Assembly (NCBI GenBank): GCA_021846945.1
Contig: JAJZVZ010000037.1
Coordinates: 1 to 34,859 of the forward strand
Length of the DNA stretch: 34,859 bases
Direction: 5' to 3'
DNA from: Acidobacteriota bacterium
GTDB taxonomy: Bacteria; Acidobacteriota; Terriglobia; Terriglobales; Acidobacteriaceae
This document shows positions 22,505 through 32,046 of the stretch, one piece after another; position 1 is the stretch's first letter; every line of letters starts with the position of its first letter. Made by a program: the position numbers and the translations under genes. The notes below the pieces were generated by a model that searched no databases, was not told the origin of the DNA, and saw only the letters and a list, made by a program, of their open reading frames with translations.

Positions 22505-25500
22505 TCAGAAGATGTATTTGGCCGAGATCTGAAAGAAGCGCGCGTCCGGAGTGAGGTTCTGGATGGCGCGCGGTGTGGTGATCTCGCCACCGTTGGTGCC
22601 GTTGTCGCTGACGGCGGGGTAGTTGAATGCCGGGGTGTTGGTGACGTTAAAGATGTCGGCCCTGAGTTCAAGTTGTTGTTCGCGAAAAGTGTGAAAGTCC
22701 TTGAACAAAGACATGTTCATTCTTCCAATTCCGGGCCCGGCGATGGTATTAGGGCGGCCTCCAAGGTAGGGCAGCGCGGAGATTCCGGTGATCTGCGTGG
22801 TGCTGATGGGCGAGCCGCGGACCTCGGCGCCTGGGAACGCCAGTGGCGGGTTGGCGAAGGCGCAGGGGTTGTACCAGTGCTGACGGTTCCTGGTGGAGCT
22901 GGCACAGGTGATGCCTGGGTTGGAGGCTGGAGGAGTGCCACCGGACGCAAATGGCTTACCAACTAGGACCGCATAGGCTGTGCCGCCGTTAGGGCCCGCG
23001 GGGCCGAGGTCGGTGGTGACACTGAACGGCGGGCCGGATTGCGCGGTCACCTGAATGTCGGCGGCCCAGCCTCCGGCGAGGAGATCGGCTGCCGTGGAGC
23101 GATTGAGGAAGCGGCGGCCGCGGCCAAAGGGGAGCTGGTAGTAGCTATTGAAGGTGAAACGGTTGCGGACGTCGAAGAGCGAGTTCGTGTAGTCGTGGCT
23201 GATTCCGATGATGTTGTAGGCGCGGAAGTGTTCGGCAGGCGCGTTGGCGAGCTGGTCGAATGCGTCGTCGAGCGAGTGCGCCCAGGTGTAGGTCGCCAGG
23301 AACTGGAGGCCGTTGGTGTAGTGGCGCTGCAGGGTGGCCTGGAAGCTGTTGTAGTTGGATGCTCCCGCATAATCCTCCACGCCTGTTCCTCCGATTGTGG
23401 GGAAAGGCTGAGCGGTGATGGAGTTGATGCGGGGATCAATGAGCGCGGCCGGGCCGTTGCGGGGTTCTTCGATCAGCAGGTGACGGCCGACATTGCCGAT
23501 GTAGGCAGCGGTGAGGCTGAAGTTTTGTCCGAGCACACGTTCGACGGAGAGATTGTAGCTTTCCGTGTAGGTGGTTTTGACACTGGGCACAGAGCCGGCG
23601 AAGGATGGCTTGGAGACGGAGTTGACCAATCCGGCCGCGAGGTACTTGCTGAAGCCGGACTCGAGCAGGAAGCCGTTGGTGGCGCAGTTGCCGGGTTTGC
23701 AGACATTGGCCCGGGGAAAACTGGAGTTGAACTCGAAGGGGTAATTCTCGAGTTCCTGGCTGCCACCGAAGTTTTCCATGCCGCCGTAGAAGATGCCGAA
23801 TCCGGCACGGATGACGGTGGAGTTATTCAACCGGTAGGCGAAGCCGACGCGTGGTGCGAAGTTCGCAAACTGCGGTGTCACGATGGAAGAAACGCCAGTG
23901 TACTGGATGGGGATATTGTTCTTTGCGAGGATCGAGAGGAAGGCAGGGGCGAGGTACGTGTGCCTCTGGTTGTCGGGATAGGTGAGGGTGCCGATGCCGT
24001 GGCCTGGGCCTTGGGAGACGGAGTAAAAGTTGGCGAAGTTGCCCGAGACCTCCTTGAGCGGCTGGAAGTGGTCATAGCGAAGTCCAAGGTTAAGAGTTAG
24101 GCTGCGGGTGACGCGCCAGTCATCCTGGAAGTAGGCGGCGCGATACCAGCGCGACATGTCGAGCTGGGTCGCGCTGTTAATGGTGGCCGACTCCATCTGG
24201 TTGAGGATGAAGTCCGCGGTGCCGTAGCCGGTATCGGCGACGCCGGGGTGGGAAGTGAAATAGCCGGTGTAGTTATAAACGCCGCGGGCGCCGGATGGTG
24301 AGTAAAAAGGGAAGCGCTCGTTGAGAAAGGCGACGCCGAACTTCAGGGTGTGGTTGCCGGCGACTTTCTGGAAGTTATCGAGGAGCTGGGCGATATTTTC
24401 GCCCTTGTGGTTTGGGTAATACTGGGGCGGGCCGAAGTTGCTCAGGCCCCCGACCTTTCCGAAGGGGAGGCCGCCGCCGATTTGGGATCCGCCGGGGATG
24501 CCGCCCAGGCCGAGCGAGCCGGCGAGATTCTGGTCATTGAAGACACTCTGCAGGAATCGGAAGTTACCGTAGTTATAACCGATGCGAAACTCGTTGTCCG
24601 TGGTGCCATTGAAGATGTGGGTCTCGCTGAAGACGAAATTCTCACCGCGATTGATGATTTGGCCGTCGGCGCCGTAGGGGCCGGAGTCGATGACAGGACC
24701 AAGCGGCGGCGGATAGGAGCCTGGGCTGTTGGCGTAGCTGAAGCGAGTAAAAGCAAGATCGCGGGGAGTGATGTTCGCGTCCAGGCGAATGCCCCACTGG
24801 AAGGTGTTGTTCACGGCATTTGCCGTGACCACGTAATTGTCGAAGACCCTGCCGTTGTTGACGTTGGGCAGCGGGTAGTCGTTGAGGATTCTCTGGGCCA
24901 CCGTGTCGATGTTGCCGGAGCAGATGACGTTCGCCTGTGCGTTGCATGTGAGCGGAGTGGTACCGGCGCTGCCGGGCTCGTAGAGCTTGATGACTTTGCC
25001 AAGCGACGTGAGATCAGGATTGAGCAGTTCGCTGAAGTTGCCCTGGCGCATCAGCGCGGTAGGAACCGAGTAGGTCCTGGTCTGGCCGAAGACTATGCGA
25101 TTGTTTTGCGCGTAGCCGAAGAAGAACAGGCGGTTGCGGAGGATGGGCGCGCCGAGTGTGGCGCCGAACTGGTTCTGGTGATACGGAGGAACGGTCAGAG
25201 CGTCGAAATCGCGGGCGTCAAGGGCGGTATTGCGCACGTACTCCCAGAGGTCGCCGTGGATGGCGTTGGTGCCGGACTTGACGGTGGCGTTGAGGACGGC
25301 GCCGGCCGAGTGGCCGAACTCGGCGCTGAAGTCGCTGGTCTGGACGTTGAATTCGGAGAGGGCATCCGGCGGGGGCTTGACGACGAAGCTCGATCCGTTC
25401 AGAAAATCCGCGGCGCCCGTGTTGTTGTCAATGCCGTCCAGGATGAAGTCATTCTGTTCAGGACGCTGGCCATTGGCGGAAAAGTCACCGGTACCCAGGC

Positions 25501-26053
25501 CGCGCCCTCCAACACCGGGAGTGACACCAGCAGCAAGTTGCGCGGCGTAGACCCAGTTTCGGGAGTTCAGCGGCAGATCGTTGATGGTTCGCGTGCTGAT
25601 GACTTGCCCAACAGAGCTTTGCTGCGATTGAAGCGCCGGTGGCGCCGTGGTGACCGTAATCGATTGGGTGACACGGCCCGGCACAAGCACAAGCGCGATG
25701 TTCAGGCGCGACTGCACGTCGACATGGATATTTTCCTGGGTGGTGGTGCTGAAGCCAGGGGCGACGGCGCTGACTTTGTAGTTGCCGACCTTGACCGGCG
25801 GGAAACTGTAGATGCCGCTGGAATCGCTCCGGGTCTTGAGGACAAAGCCGGTGTCGGTGCTGGTGAGTGTGACGGCGGCGTGGGGGATGGCGGCACCGGT
25901 TTTGTCCCGGACCATACCGGTAATGGTTCCCTGGTCCATCTGAGCCAGAACGGTGAGAGGCAACACGCAGAAAAGCATGAGGATCACAACTGGCAGAAAG
26001 CGAAGCCAGCCGCGAAGCAAGCGGATAAATCTCGAATAGGCGTCGATCGGCAT
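22505..26053 (-). CDS. Oar-like TonB-dependent receptor with carboxypeptidase-regulatory domain
   Basis: This is a large outer-membrane receptor of 1182 residues, of the type amplified in acidobacteria. It has an N-terminal signal/anchor (about 15-37), a carboxypeptidase-regulatory-like beta domain (about 40-125, [22 protein letters not shown] and [15 protein letters not shown]), a plug domain (about 135-260, [33 protein letters not shown] and [20 protein letters not shown]) and a long beta-barrel ending in the aromatic residue of ISAKYIF. ATG 26053 is used because GAAGGAGA lies 7 nt upstream. Such proteins probably import or display large substrates; the ligand is unknown. The divergent LacI regulator upstream suggests carbohydrate control. 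A large plus-strand open frame inside it is an antisense by-product of high GC. Confidence 0.92.
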   Translation of the reverse strand: MPIDAYSRFIRLLRGWLRFLPVVILMLFCVLPLTVLAQMDQGTITGMVRDKTGAAIPHAAVTLTSTDTGFVLKTRSDSSGIYSFPPVKVGNYKVSAVAPGFSTTTQENIHVDVQSRLNIALVLVPGRVTQSITVTTAPPALQSQQSSVGQVISTRTINDLPLNSRNWVYAAQLAAGVTPGVGGRGLGTGDFSANGQRPEQNDFILDGIDNNTGAADFLNGSSFVVKPPPDALSEFNVQTSDFSAEFGHSAGAVLNATVKSGTNAIHGDLWEYVRNTALDARDFDALTVPPYHQNQFGATLGAPILRNRLFFFGYAQNNRIVFGQTRTYSVPTALMRQGNFSELLNPDLTSLGKVIKLYEPGSAGTTPLTCNAQANVICSGNIDTVAQRILNDYPLPNVNNGRVFDNYVVTANAVNNTFQWGIRLDANITPRDLAFTRFSYANSPGSYPPPLGPVIDSGPYGADGQIINRGENFVFSETHIFNGTTDNEFRIGYNYGNFRFLQSVFNDQNLAGSLGLGGIPGGSQIGGGLPFGKVGGLSNFGPPQYYPNHKGENIAQLLDNFQKVAGNHTLKFGVAFLNERFPFYSPSGARGVYNYTGYFTSHPGVADTGYGTADFILNQMESATINSATQLDMSRWYRAAYFQDDWRVTRSLTLNLGLRYDHFQPLKEVSGNFANFYSVSQGPGHGIGTLTYPDNQRHTYLAPAFLSILAKNNIPIQYTGVSSIVTPQFANFAPRVGFAYRLNNSTVIRAGFGIFYGGMENFGGSQELENYPFEFNSSFPRANVCKPGNCATNGFLLESGFSKYLAAGLVNSVSKPSFAGSVPSVKTTYTESYNLSVERVLGQNFSLTAAYIGNVGRHLLIEEPRNGPAALIDPRINSITAQPFPTIGGTGVEDYAGASNYNSFQATLQRHYTNGLQFLATYTWAHSLDDAFDQLANAPAEHFRAYNIIGISHDYTNSLFDVRNRFTFNSYYQLPFGRGRRFLNRSTAADLLAGGWAADIQVTAQSGPPFSVTTDLGPAGPNGGTAYAVLVGKPFASGGTPPASNPGITCASSTRNRQHWYNPCAFANPPLAFPGAEVRGSPISTTQITGISALPYLGGRPNTIAGPGIGRMNMSLFKDFHTFREQQLELRADIFNVTNTPAFNYPAVSDNGTNGGEITTPRAIQNLTPDARFFQISAKYIF

Positions 26054-26289
26054 CAAAGATTCTCCTTCAAAAGGGGAAGCGGGGAAATGAAGAAACTTGA
26101 TGAAACTCGGGATAACGCTGTTCGTTGATGACTTCGGCGGCTGGCAAGGCCCGGCGATCAGGATCTCCTCTGAATTCGCCGCGGGCTCGAAATTTTCAAG
26201 AAGGTACTAAAGCACCCGATGCAAACCCATCGACTGGCAAGATACCAGCGGGCCGCACAAATGTCCTCAAAGCCCGCTTCTAACAATCT

Positions 26290-26314
26290 AAAATTTCAAT
26301 TTTGAGAATCTCAA
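26290..26314. promoter_or_regulatory. adjacent palindromes in the receptor-lacI divergent spacer
   Basis: AAAATT-TC-AATTTT (26290-26303) overlaps TTGAGA-A-TCTCAA (26302-26314), both perfect. They lie in the 379-nt spacer (26054-26432) between the TonB receptor (-) and the LacI gene (+). The second is a plausible operator for the LacI protein. The rest of the spacer holds only a small hairpin, CGATG/CATCG (26217-26232), and an AACGTGTT motif (26414-26421) close to the LacI start. No strong promoter consensus was seen on either strand. Confidence 0.35.
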
Positions 26315-26432
26315 TGGTGCGATGTAATCGAAATGCAATTTGGAGGCACGGCGGGACGCCTTCGGAGAAAAATCGATGCATTTATATGGTGCCGCTATTT
26401 TTTCGGCTTAAGAAACGTGTTACAAATCCAGC

Positions 26433-27512
26433 ATGGCCAAGGGAAAGATCTCAACGCCGCCGGGGCATGTCAACCTCCGGATGCTTGCCCAGCATCTCGA
26501 TCTCTCGCAGACCACCGTATCCCTGGTCCTGAATAATTCGCCGTCCGCAAGATCCATTCCCGAGGAGACGAGGAATCGTGTCATCGAGGCAGCGAGGCGG
26601 CTGAATTACAGGCCCAACTACTTTGCGCGGTCGCTGCGCCAGAGCCGCTCGATGAGCGTGGGCGTGCTGGCCCCGGACCTGAGCGAAGGCTACTTCACGC
26701 GGGTAATGAGCGGCGTTGTGCAGGAATTCAGCGCCGCCCACTACTTCTACTTTACCGCCTGTCATGACTGGAAGAGCGAACTGATTGACCAGTATGCGCA
26801 CATGCTGGTGGAGCGGGCCGTGGACGGTTTTCTGCTGCTCAATACGCAGGCGGATCAGCTTGCCGTGCCGGTGCCGGTGGTGGCCATCTCTGCCCACAGC
26901 GCGGCTGAAAATGTGACCAACATCGTTCTTGACCATCATCTTGCCGTCCGCCAGGCGCTTGCCCATCTCAAAGAACTCGGCCATCGCCGCATTGCGTTCA
27001 TGCGCGGACCACGGGCGATTCCTGACGCGGAGGTTCGTTGGCAGGCGATACAGAATGAGGCGCGCGCCATGAGCCTCAAGGTTGATCCGGCGCTCGTCAT
27101 CGGCATCGACTCCGCGGGCTGGTCGATGAAGACCGGCCATCATCCCATGGCGCCTGAAATTGGCTACAAGCCGATGCAGACACTGATCGAGAAGACCCGC
27201 GACTTCACCGCCGTCTTCTGCTTCAACGATATTGCCGCTATCGGCGCCATTCGCGCCCTGAGAGACGCCGGGCTCTCGGTGCCCGCCGACGTCTCCGTAG
27301 TGGGCTTCGACGATATTCTCTCCGCAGCCTATGCCACGCCCTCGCTCACCACGGTTCGCCAGCCATTACTGGAGATGGGCAAGCGCGGCGCGCGGGTGCT
27401 GCTCGATCGCATTGCCAACCGCGCTGCGGAGTTTCCGACAGAGATCGTGATGGCTTCGGAACTGGTTGTTCGCGAGTCCACCGGGCCCGCGCCGATCCGG
27501 CTCCGGGGTTAG
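26433..27512 (+). CDS. LacI-family transcriptional regulator
   Basis: This is a repressor-type regulator of 359 residues. The N-terminal helix-turn-helix is clear (about 13-35, VNLRMLAQHLDLSQTTVSLVLNN), followed by the hinge helix (about 56-68, YRPNYFARSLR) and a periplasmic-binding-like ligand domain (VGVLAPDLSEGYF, VDGFLLLNTQAD, ELGHRRIAFMRGP, FCFNDIAAIGAIRALRDAGLSVPADVSVVGFDD). These are textbook GalR/LacI motifs, so the ligand is probably a sugar. ATG 26433 is required to include the HTH, although no clear ribosome site precedes it. It is divergent to the TonB receptor and probably controls it, plus perhaps the phosphoesterase or rhamnosidase. Confidence 0.93.
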   Translation: MAKGKISTPPGHVNLRMLAQHLDLSQTTVSLVLNNSPSARSIPEETRNRVIEAARRLNYRPNYFARSLRQSRSMSVGVLAPDLSEGYFTRVMSGVVQEFSAAHYFYFTACHDWKSELIDQYAHMLVERAVDGFLLLNTQADQLAVPVPVVAISAHSAAENVTNIVLDHHLAVRQALAHLKELGHRRIAFMRGPRAIPDAEVRWQAIQNEARAMSLKVDPALVIGIDSAGWSMKTGHHPMAPEIGYKPMQTLIEKTRDFTAVFCFNDIAAIGAIRALRDAGLSVPADVSVVGFDDILSAAYATPSLTTVRQPLLEMGKRGARVLLDRIANRAAEFPTEIVMASELVVRESTGPAPIRLRG

Positions 27513-27521
27513 GACGTCGGC

Positions 27522-27728
27522 TTAACCGCAGTAGGACTGGAACCAGCGGCTGATATAAACCTGGGCGTGGGCTTCGCCGCAATAGTGCCTGGCGTGGGGA
27601 GCATCAGCGGCTTCCTTGGTCCACTTGAACACGGTTAATTGTGCGTCGCTGCAGTGGATCACGATCCAGCGCACTGGGTTGTCGCTCTCCGCATTACAAA
27701 TCTCGCACCGGTAAATCTTTCCGATCAT
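27522..27728 (-). CDS. Small Cys-rich protein, possible zinc-binding
   Basis: The 68 residues start MIGKIYRCEICNAE and end HYCGEAHAQVYISRWFQSYCG. The pairs CEIC and HYCGEAH give a possible Cys/His zinc site (C8, C11, with H48 and C50 and H54 nearby). It begins at ATG 27728 with GGAGGT (27740-27735) about 6 nt upstream, which supports it as a real gene. I do not recognise a named family. Its stop is 9 nt from the convergent LacI stop. It lies 120 nt downstream of hom and may be read with it. It could be a small regulatory or accessory zinc protein. Confidence 0.6.
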   Translation of the reverse strand: MIGKIYRCEICNAESDNPVRWIVIHCSDAQLTVFKWTKEAADAPHARHYCGEAHAQVYISRWFQSYCG

Positions 27729-27848
27729 TGCCTAACCTCCCGGACGATCTCTTCAAAAATGGCGCACCGTAGTTTTCCCCTATATTTTCGACATAGGATT
27801 CGGTCGCCAATCCCGACAAAGGAATCCTGGCCCCTGGTCCCTGTGCTC

Positions 27849-29177
27849 CTACTCCAGAATTTGCAGTGCCAGCGGCTCGACCAGCAGGCAGTCGAGGGTG
27901 CGGATGCTGGCCAGAGCCCGTTCCAGCGCCGACGATTTGCACGGCTCCACAGTGACCACGAAGGGAAGCGCCTGTGCCGGGTAGCCCGACTTCTGCACAA
28001 TGGCGCGAATGTTGATCTGCTCCCTGGCCAGCGCCGCGGTGATAGCGGCTACAATCCCCGGCCGGTCCGCGACCAGGAATCTGATGTAATGAGGAACCTC
28101 GAACTCCGCGGTGACGCTCGCCGGCGCTGAGGGAATCTCAACGCGCCGCGAACCGTGCGCCAGGGCCAGCAGATCACTGACGACAGCCACCGCCGTGGGA
28201 TGGCCGCCCGCTCCGTGGCCTGAGAAGACAACGTCGCCGCCGTAATGCCCGCTCACAATGACCATGTTTTCCGTGCCCCTGGACCACGCCATCGGCGAAT
28301 GCAGGTCCACCAGCATGGGCCCAACGGTAGCCGCTACGCTGCCGTTATTCTGCTCAGCCCGCGCCACCTGCCGGATGGTGCAGCCCAGGTCGCGCGCGTA
28401 GCTGAAGTCCACGGCCTTGACCGCCGTAATGGCCTGCGGCACAATCTCCTCCGGGTCCACGATCACGCGCAGCGCCAGCCGCATCAGTATCGCCAGCTTG
28501 GCGCGTGCATCGAACCCGCCCACATCTTCCGTGGGATCGGCCTCGGCATAGCCCTTGGCCTGCGCCGTGGCCAGCACCGTCTCGTAGTCGGCGCCCTCGT
28601 CCATCTTGCTCAGGATGAAGTTGCAGGTTCCGTTCAGGATGCCCTCGATGCGCGTGATACGGTCGCCCGCCAGCCCCTGCTCCAGCCCCGGAATCACGGG
28701 TATCCCGCCGGCCACCGCTGCGCCATATTTCAGGTGACCGCCTTGTTTGGCGGCAAGCCGCTCCAGTTCCACGCCGTGATAGGCAATCAGCTTCTTGTTA
28801 GCCGTCACTACGCTCATGCCGGCGTCCAACGCCCCGCGCACCCATTTGCCGGCCGGATCAAGCCCACCGGCCAGCTCCACCACAACATCCACATCCTTTG
28901 AGGCCAGAACCGCATCGGCGTCTTCCGTCCACTCCACGCTGGCCGGTATCCAGTCCACCCGCTTGCGCGTTACGTTGCGGTTGAAAATGTGCGTCAGCTC
29001 CAGACCCTGGGGTTGTGATTCCAGCAGGATGCGCGCCACCGAACTGCCCACCGTGCCGAAACCGAAGAGCGCAATGCGCAGTGGACGCTGCGTGAGGACG
29101 TTGGCGTGCGACTCCTTTGCAGCTTGTGCGGGATTCTCCTGCGGCGATACGGAACCTTTCACTTGGGACTCCTGCAT
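27849..29177 (-). CDS. hom: Homoserine dehydrogenase with C-terminal ACT domain
   Basis: This enzyme reduces aspartate semialdehyde to homoserine with NAD(P)H in the threonine/methionine branch. The 442 residues have a Rossmann motif GFGTVG (39-44), a TANKKL loop with the key lysine (K128/K129), the family motif LNGTCNFILSKM (181-192) and EADPTEDVGGFDARAK (212-227), which holds the catalytic and substrate-binding acidic and Lys residues. About 365-440 is an ACT domain (IRFLVADRPGIVAAITAALA) expected to give feedback control by threonine. The N-terminal 30 residues are hydrophilic and poorly conserved, so the start is less sure; ATG 29177 has a close AAAGGA. It is not visibly in an operon with other threonine genes. 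Confidence 0.93.
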   Translation of the reverse strand: MQESQVKGSVSPQENPAQAAKESHANVLTQRPLRIALFGFGTVGSSVARILLESQPQGLELTHIFNRNVTRKRVDWIPASVEWTEDADAVLASKDVDVVVELAGGLDPAGKWVRGALDAGMSVVTANKKLIAYHGVELERLAAKQGGHLKYGAAVAGGIPVIPGLEQGLAGDRITRIEGILNGTCNFILSKMDEGADYETVLATAQAKGYAEADPTEDVGGFDARAKLAILMRLALRVIVDPEEIVPQAITAVKAVDFSYARDLGCTIRQVARAEQNNGSVAATVGPMLVDLHSPMAWSRGTENMVIVSGHYGGDVVFSGHGAGGHPTAVAVVSDLLALAHGSRRVEIPSAPASVTAEFEVPHYIRFLVADRPGIVAAITAALAREQINIRAIVQKSGYPAQALPFVVTVEPCKSSALERALASIRTLDCLLVEPLALQILE

Positions 29178-29361
29178 TTCCTTTCACATGGATGAATGGG
29201 ATGAAATCTCTTAATACCTTGATGATACCTGACCGTGGTGTTTGGGATGGCTGAAGCGCGCCCGCCCGGCATCCATCCGTAATCAGGTGAGGGATTGCAG
29301 GGGGCATGTGAAAGTCGCGCCAGATGCCGAACGGATGGGGAAGTAAGAGATATGGAGAGCG

Positions 29362-29391
29362 GACAGGACGCTGGGCTTGCAGCGTCCTGTC
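29362..29391. terminator. perfect 12-bp inverted repeat after the DUF2264 gene
   Basis: GACAGGACGCTG (29362-29373) and CAGCGTCCTGTC (29380-29391) form a perfect 12-bp stem with a 6-nt loop. It lies 26 nt beyond the DUF2264 stop on the minus strand. A pyrimidine-rich run but no proper T-run follows on that strand, so it could be an end-of-operon hairpin that blocks decay or a REP-like element. The GGACGCTG core recalls other palindromes in this window. Confidence 0.5.
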
Positions 29392-29416
29392 GAGACGGGC
29401 GGCGCATCTCCTCTGT

Positions 29417-30691
29417 CTATTCGCTGATGGCGTGGTCTGTTTTGATATCTACGCCACTCCATGCTTTCTGCTGCGTCCACATTTGCGCGGGGGCGCTCCA
29501 GAACTCATCGGTTTCCGGCAGACCTAAAGGCAGCCATGCGGCGGAGCAGAGGTAGAGGCTTCCGGTGGAGATGTAGGTTTCGCCGATCATCGGCTGGTGG
29601 CCGGCGAAGCCGATGGTGAGCCAGCCCTTGTCATCGAATGTGCCTTTCGCGCTGATCTGCCGCTTCATGACCGCCGTGAGTGCGGCGCGTACCTGAGATG
29701 GGCTGACGCCTTCAGGCAGATCTTTGCGCAGCGACATCTCAGACAGGTGCTGGAAGGCGCCGAAGCGGTACGAGAGGGAGCGGCCGATGGGTGGGTAGGT
29801 GCCTTCGGGGCTGATGAGCCGCTCCTGGATGGCTGCATAGCGGCGCGCGCGCACCAGGATAGGCTCACGAAACATGTGCCAGCGGCGGCCGTGCTCGCCG
29901 AGCGCGTCAAAGATGTTCAGCATCATGGGCTGCATCACGAAGCTGTTGTAGTAGTCCCAGTGGAAATGCGGCCCATCGCCGTAGACGCCGTCACCCATGT
30001 ACCACTGCTGGAGTTCGCGTAGCGCGTAGTCGACGCGCATCGCATCCCAGTTTTCGCCCACCTTGCAGAAGAATGCCTCAACCATGGCGGAGAACAGAAG
30101 CCAGTTGTTAAAGCCCGGCAGCACCTTGCGCGTGTCCTGCATGGCTTTCACCAGGTTCTGCCGGGTGTTGCTGTCGAGCTTGTTCCACAGCTCGTTGGGA
30201 GCGCGCACCACAGCCAGTGCCAGAAAGGCGGCATCGACGACGGATTGCTGATTGCTGCCGAAGTTGAGGGCGTCAGGCGATTTTGGGTCGGTGCCATAGC
30301 GGATGGCCAGCCGTGACCACTCCTGGTAGCGTGTGCGCAGTTTTTCTTCAGCAGGATTGCTGGTCGGCGCTCCTTCGAGCCACGGAGCCAGACCGCAGAG
30401 CAGGCGGCCCACGGCTTCTAGATGCGTGGACTGGGCCCGCGCCGCCTGGTCGCCTGGAGCGGCTTCAATCGGCATGGTGGCGCGTAGCTTCTGCTGGCTA
30501 ATGGCCGAGAGCACGGGTTGCGAGACGCGCTCGACAATGCCGACCCACGTCGCCCGGTCCTCGGCGCCGGTGGAGGAACTCAGCTCCGTCGTGGACTGGG
30601 CCGAGACTGCGGAACTGGCGAGCAGGGGCGCGGAAGCCAGCAGCGCGCCTTTCAAAAAACTCCGTCTTGAGGCACTATTCTTTGATTGCAT
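29417..30691 (-). CDS. Exported DUF2264 family protein
   Basis: The 424 residues begin with a twin-arginine signal (SRRSFLK at 8-14, then ALLASAPLLASSAVSA), so export by Tat is likely. The body is all-alpha and matches the DUF2264 family through FNNWLLFSAMVEAFFCKVG, RELQQWYMGDGVYGDGPHFHWDYYNSFVM and RSLSYRFGAFQHLSEM. Members are found with polysaccharide lyases and unsaturated-uronyl or rhamnose-handling genes and probably have an (alpha/alpha) barrel with glycan-processing activity, but the reaction is not assigned here. It starts 88 nt after the alginate-lyase-type gene on the same strand, with AGAAGGG before the ATG, suggesting an operon and a shared uronate-rich substrate. Confidence 0.82.
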   Translation of the reverse strand: MQSKNSASRRSFLKGALLASAPLLASSAVSAQSTTELSSSTGAEDRATWVGIVERVSQPVLSAISQQKLRATMPIEAAPGDQAARAQSTHLEAVGRLLCGLAPWLEGAPTSNPAEEKLRTRYQEWSRLAIRYGTDPKSPDALNFGSNQQSVVDAAFLALAVVRAPNELWNKLDSNTRQNLVKAMQDTRKVLPGFNNWLLFSAMVEAFFCKVGENWDAMRVDYALRELQQWYMGDGVYGDGPHFHWDYYNSFVMQPMMLNIFDALGEHGRRWHMFREPILVRARRYAAIQERLISPEGTYPPIGRSLSYRFGAFQHLSEMSLRKDLPEGVSPSQVRAALTAVMKRQISAKGTFDDKGWLTIGFAGHQPMIGETYISTGSLYLCSAAWLPLGLPETDEFWSAPAQMWTQQKAWSGVDIKTDHAISE

Positions 30692-30779
30692 TTGAGCCCT
30701 TCTTCATTGCTTGTTTTTTGCCGGGAGTCATTCTAACGGACTGAAGCTGTTGCGCGCCCGGAAATTGTCTTTTACCGCG

Positions 30780-31886
30780 TCATGCGTCATGGAGCAGATC
30801 GCCGTGAGTAAAGGTGAGATAGGGCGTACTGTGCTCGGCGGTGAGCGGACGCCGGGCGCGAATCATCGTGGTGGCGATGGGGTTGGGCCAGTGCGCATTC
30901 AGGATTTCCCAATAGCTGATGTAGTCGGTCCCGAGCTGCTTGTCGTTCGCGTTGCGCGGGTGAAAGTAAGGGAATGTGCCGGGGTCGTGCGTCCAGGGAA
31001 CGAGGCGCTCATAGGCGGAGCGAAGCGTATGACCGCTGGGTGAGCGGTACTCGTAGAGATCAACGCCGTTGATGCGGGCGATCTCAGCAGCGATGGTCTG
31101 CGGCATGAGGCAGAAGTGGCTGTACCAGATTCCGCGCTCGCCAACGCCGCCGTTGCGTACGACTTCCTCCGGCAGATGGCCGTCGGCGGCGATCTGAGTT
31201 TCGATGAAGGATTTCCAGCGGTCCACGGCAATCTGGAAGAGCGTGGCGTCTTTCAGGTAAGCCGCTGAGGAAAACACCAGGACCAGGCCCCAGTTACCCC
31301 AGTTGTTTTTGCGCGCCATGGTATTCATGGGCAGCGCCTTTTCACGGATAAAGGTGCGAAGGGTGGCGCGGCGCATGCTGGACCATGCACTGTACGGCTC
31401 GATCAGTGAGGCCGCAAGGATCATGGCCGGAAAGTGATAGCTGAAGGTGAGCGTGGAGTCATCCTTGGTGCTCGTGCTCTCAACGCCTGCAGCCCATGCG
31501 TCAATGAGGCGCGCAGCCGCGGCCGCGTAGCGCGGGTCGCCGGTCATGCGATAAGCGAGCCCGAGGCCGTAGGCAGCGTTGGCGTCGCCTTCGAGGCCGC
31601 CCTTGGCTTTTTCGTGGCCGGCGGCGTCATGGTAGTAGCCCGGCACATACCAGACCTTCGGCACGGAGGGCATGCGATTGAGGTTGGCGTCGGCATCGGC
31701 CTTGAGTGCGGCGAAAGCTGTGGCCTGCGGCTCAGTGTGCAGGCGCTCACGAAGAGTGTGCAGGCGCGTATCGTTCAGGAACACACCATTCCACTTGGGT
31801 ACATCCTGAGCCATGATGGCGCAGAGGGGGGAGATCGCGGCTGCGGATGGCAACAGCATGGCGAATCGCCGGCGGGTAAGATGCAT
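30780..31886 (-). CDS. Tat-exported alginate-lyase-type polysaccharide lyase
   Basis: Proteins with this (alpha/alpha) domain cleave alginate or related uronic-acid polymers by beta-elimination. The 368 residues have a twin-arginine signal (LTRRRFAMLL, residues 3-12), then the family motifs: AAYGLGLAYRMTGDPRYAAAAARLIDAW, FSYHFPAMILAASLIEPYS, the NNWGNWGL region expected to hold catalytic Asn/His neighbours, GERGIWYSHFCLMPQTIAAEIA, and YEYRSPSGHTLRSAYERLVPW. GAGGAAAA precedes the ATG at 31886. It is shorter than two-domain lyases and appears to have the catalytic domain only. It is read with the DUF2264 gene. Confidence 0.82.
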   Translation of the reverse strand: MHLTRRRFAMLLPSAAAISPLCAIMAQDVPKWNGVFLNDTRLHTLRERLHTEPQATAFAALKADADANLNRMPSVPKVWYVPGYYHDAAGHEKAKGGLEGDANAAYGLGLAYRMTGDPRYAAAAARLIDAWAAGVESTSTKDDSTLTFSYHFPAMILAASLIEPYSAWSSMRRATLRTFIREKALPMNTMARKNNWGNWGLVLVFSSAAYLKDATLFQIAVDRWKSFIETQIAADGHLPEEVVRNGGVGERGIWYSHFCLMPQTIAAEIARINGVDLYEYRSPSGHTLRSAYERLVPWTHDPGTFPYFHPRNANDKQLGTDYISYWEILNAHWPNPIATTMIRARRPLTAEHSTPYLTFTHGDLLHDA

Positions 31887-31997
31887 GAGATTTTCCTCGT
31901 GCGGTCCATCTTATCGTTCAGAGCGGATGCCGTCGAGGACCGGCTCAGTTGCGCGAGGAGGTTCCGTTGCGGCGGCGCGGAGCAGAGGGAGCTCCAG

Positions 31998-32014
31998 CTT
32001 CAATTAGATTGAAG
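31998..32014. promoter_or_regulatory. perfect palindrome upstream of recQ
   Basis: CTTCAAT-TAG-ATTGAAG (31998-32014) is a perfect 7-3-7 inverted repeat 33 nt before the recQ start, in the divergent spacer shared with the alginate-lyase-type gene (31887-32046). It is a plausible operator for either gene. It is not a LexA box of the E. coli or Bacillus type. Confidence 0.35.
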
Positions 32015-32046
32015 AGAGTGCGGGCCGCGACAGGCGGCGGCATTTT

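Noticed and set aside
24350-26128. 592-codon open frame on the plus strand
   Set aside because: It lies antisense to the TonB receptor, has no ribosome site or recognisable domain, and reflects high GC at third positions.
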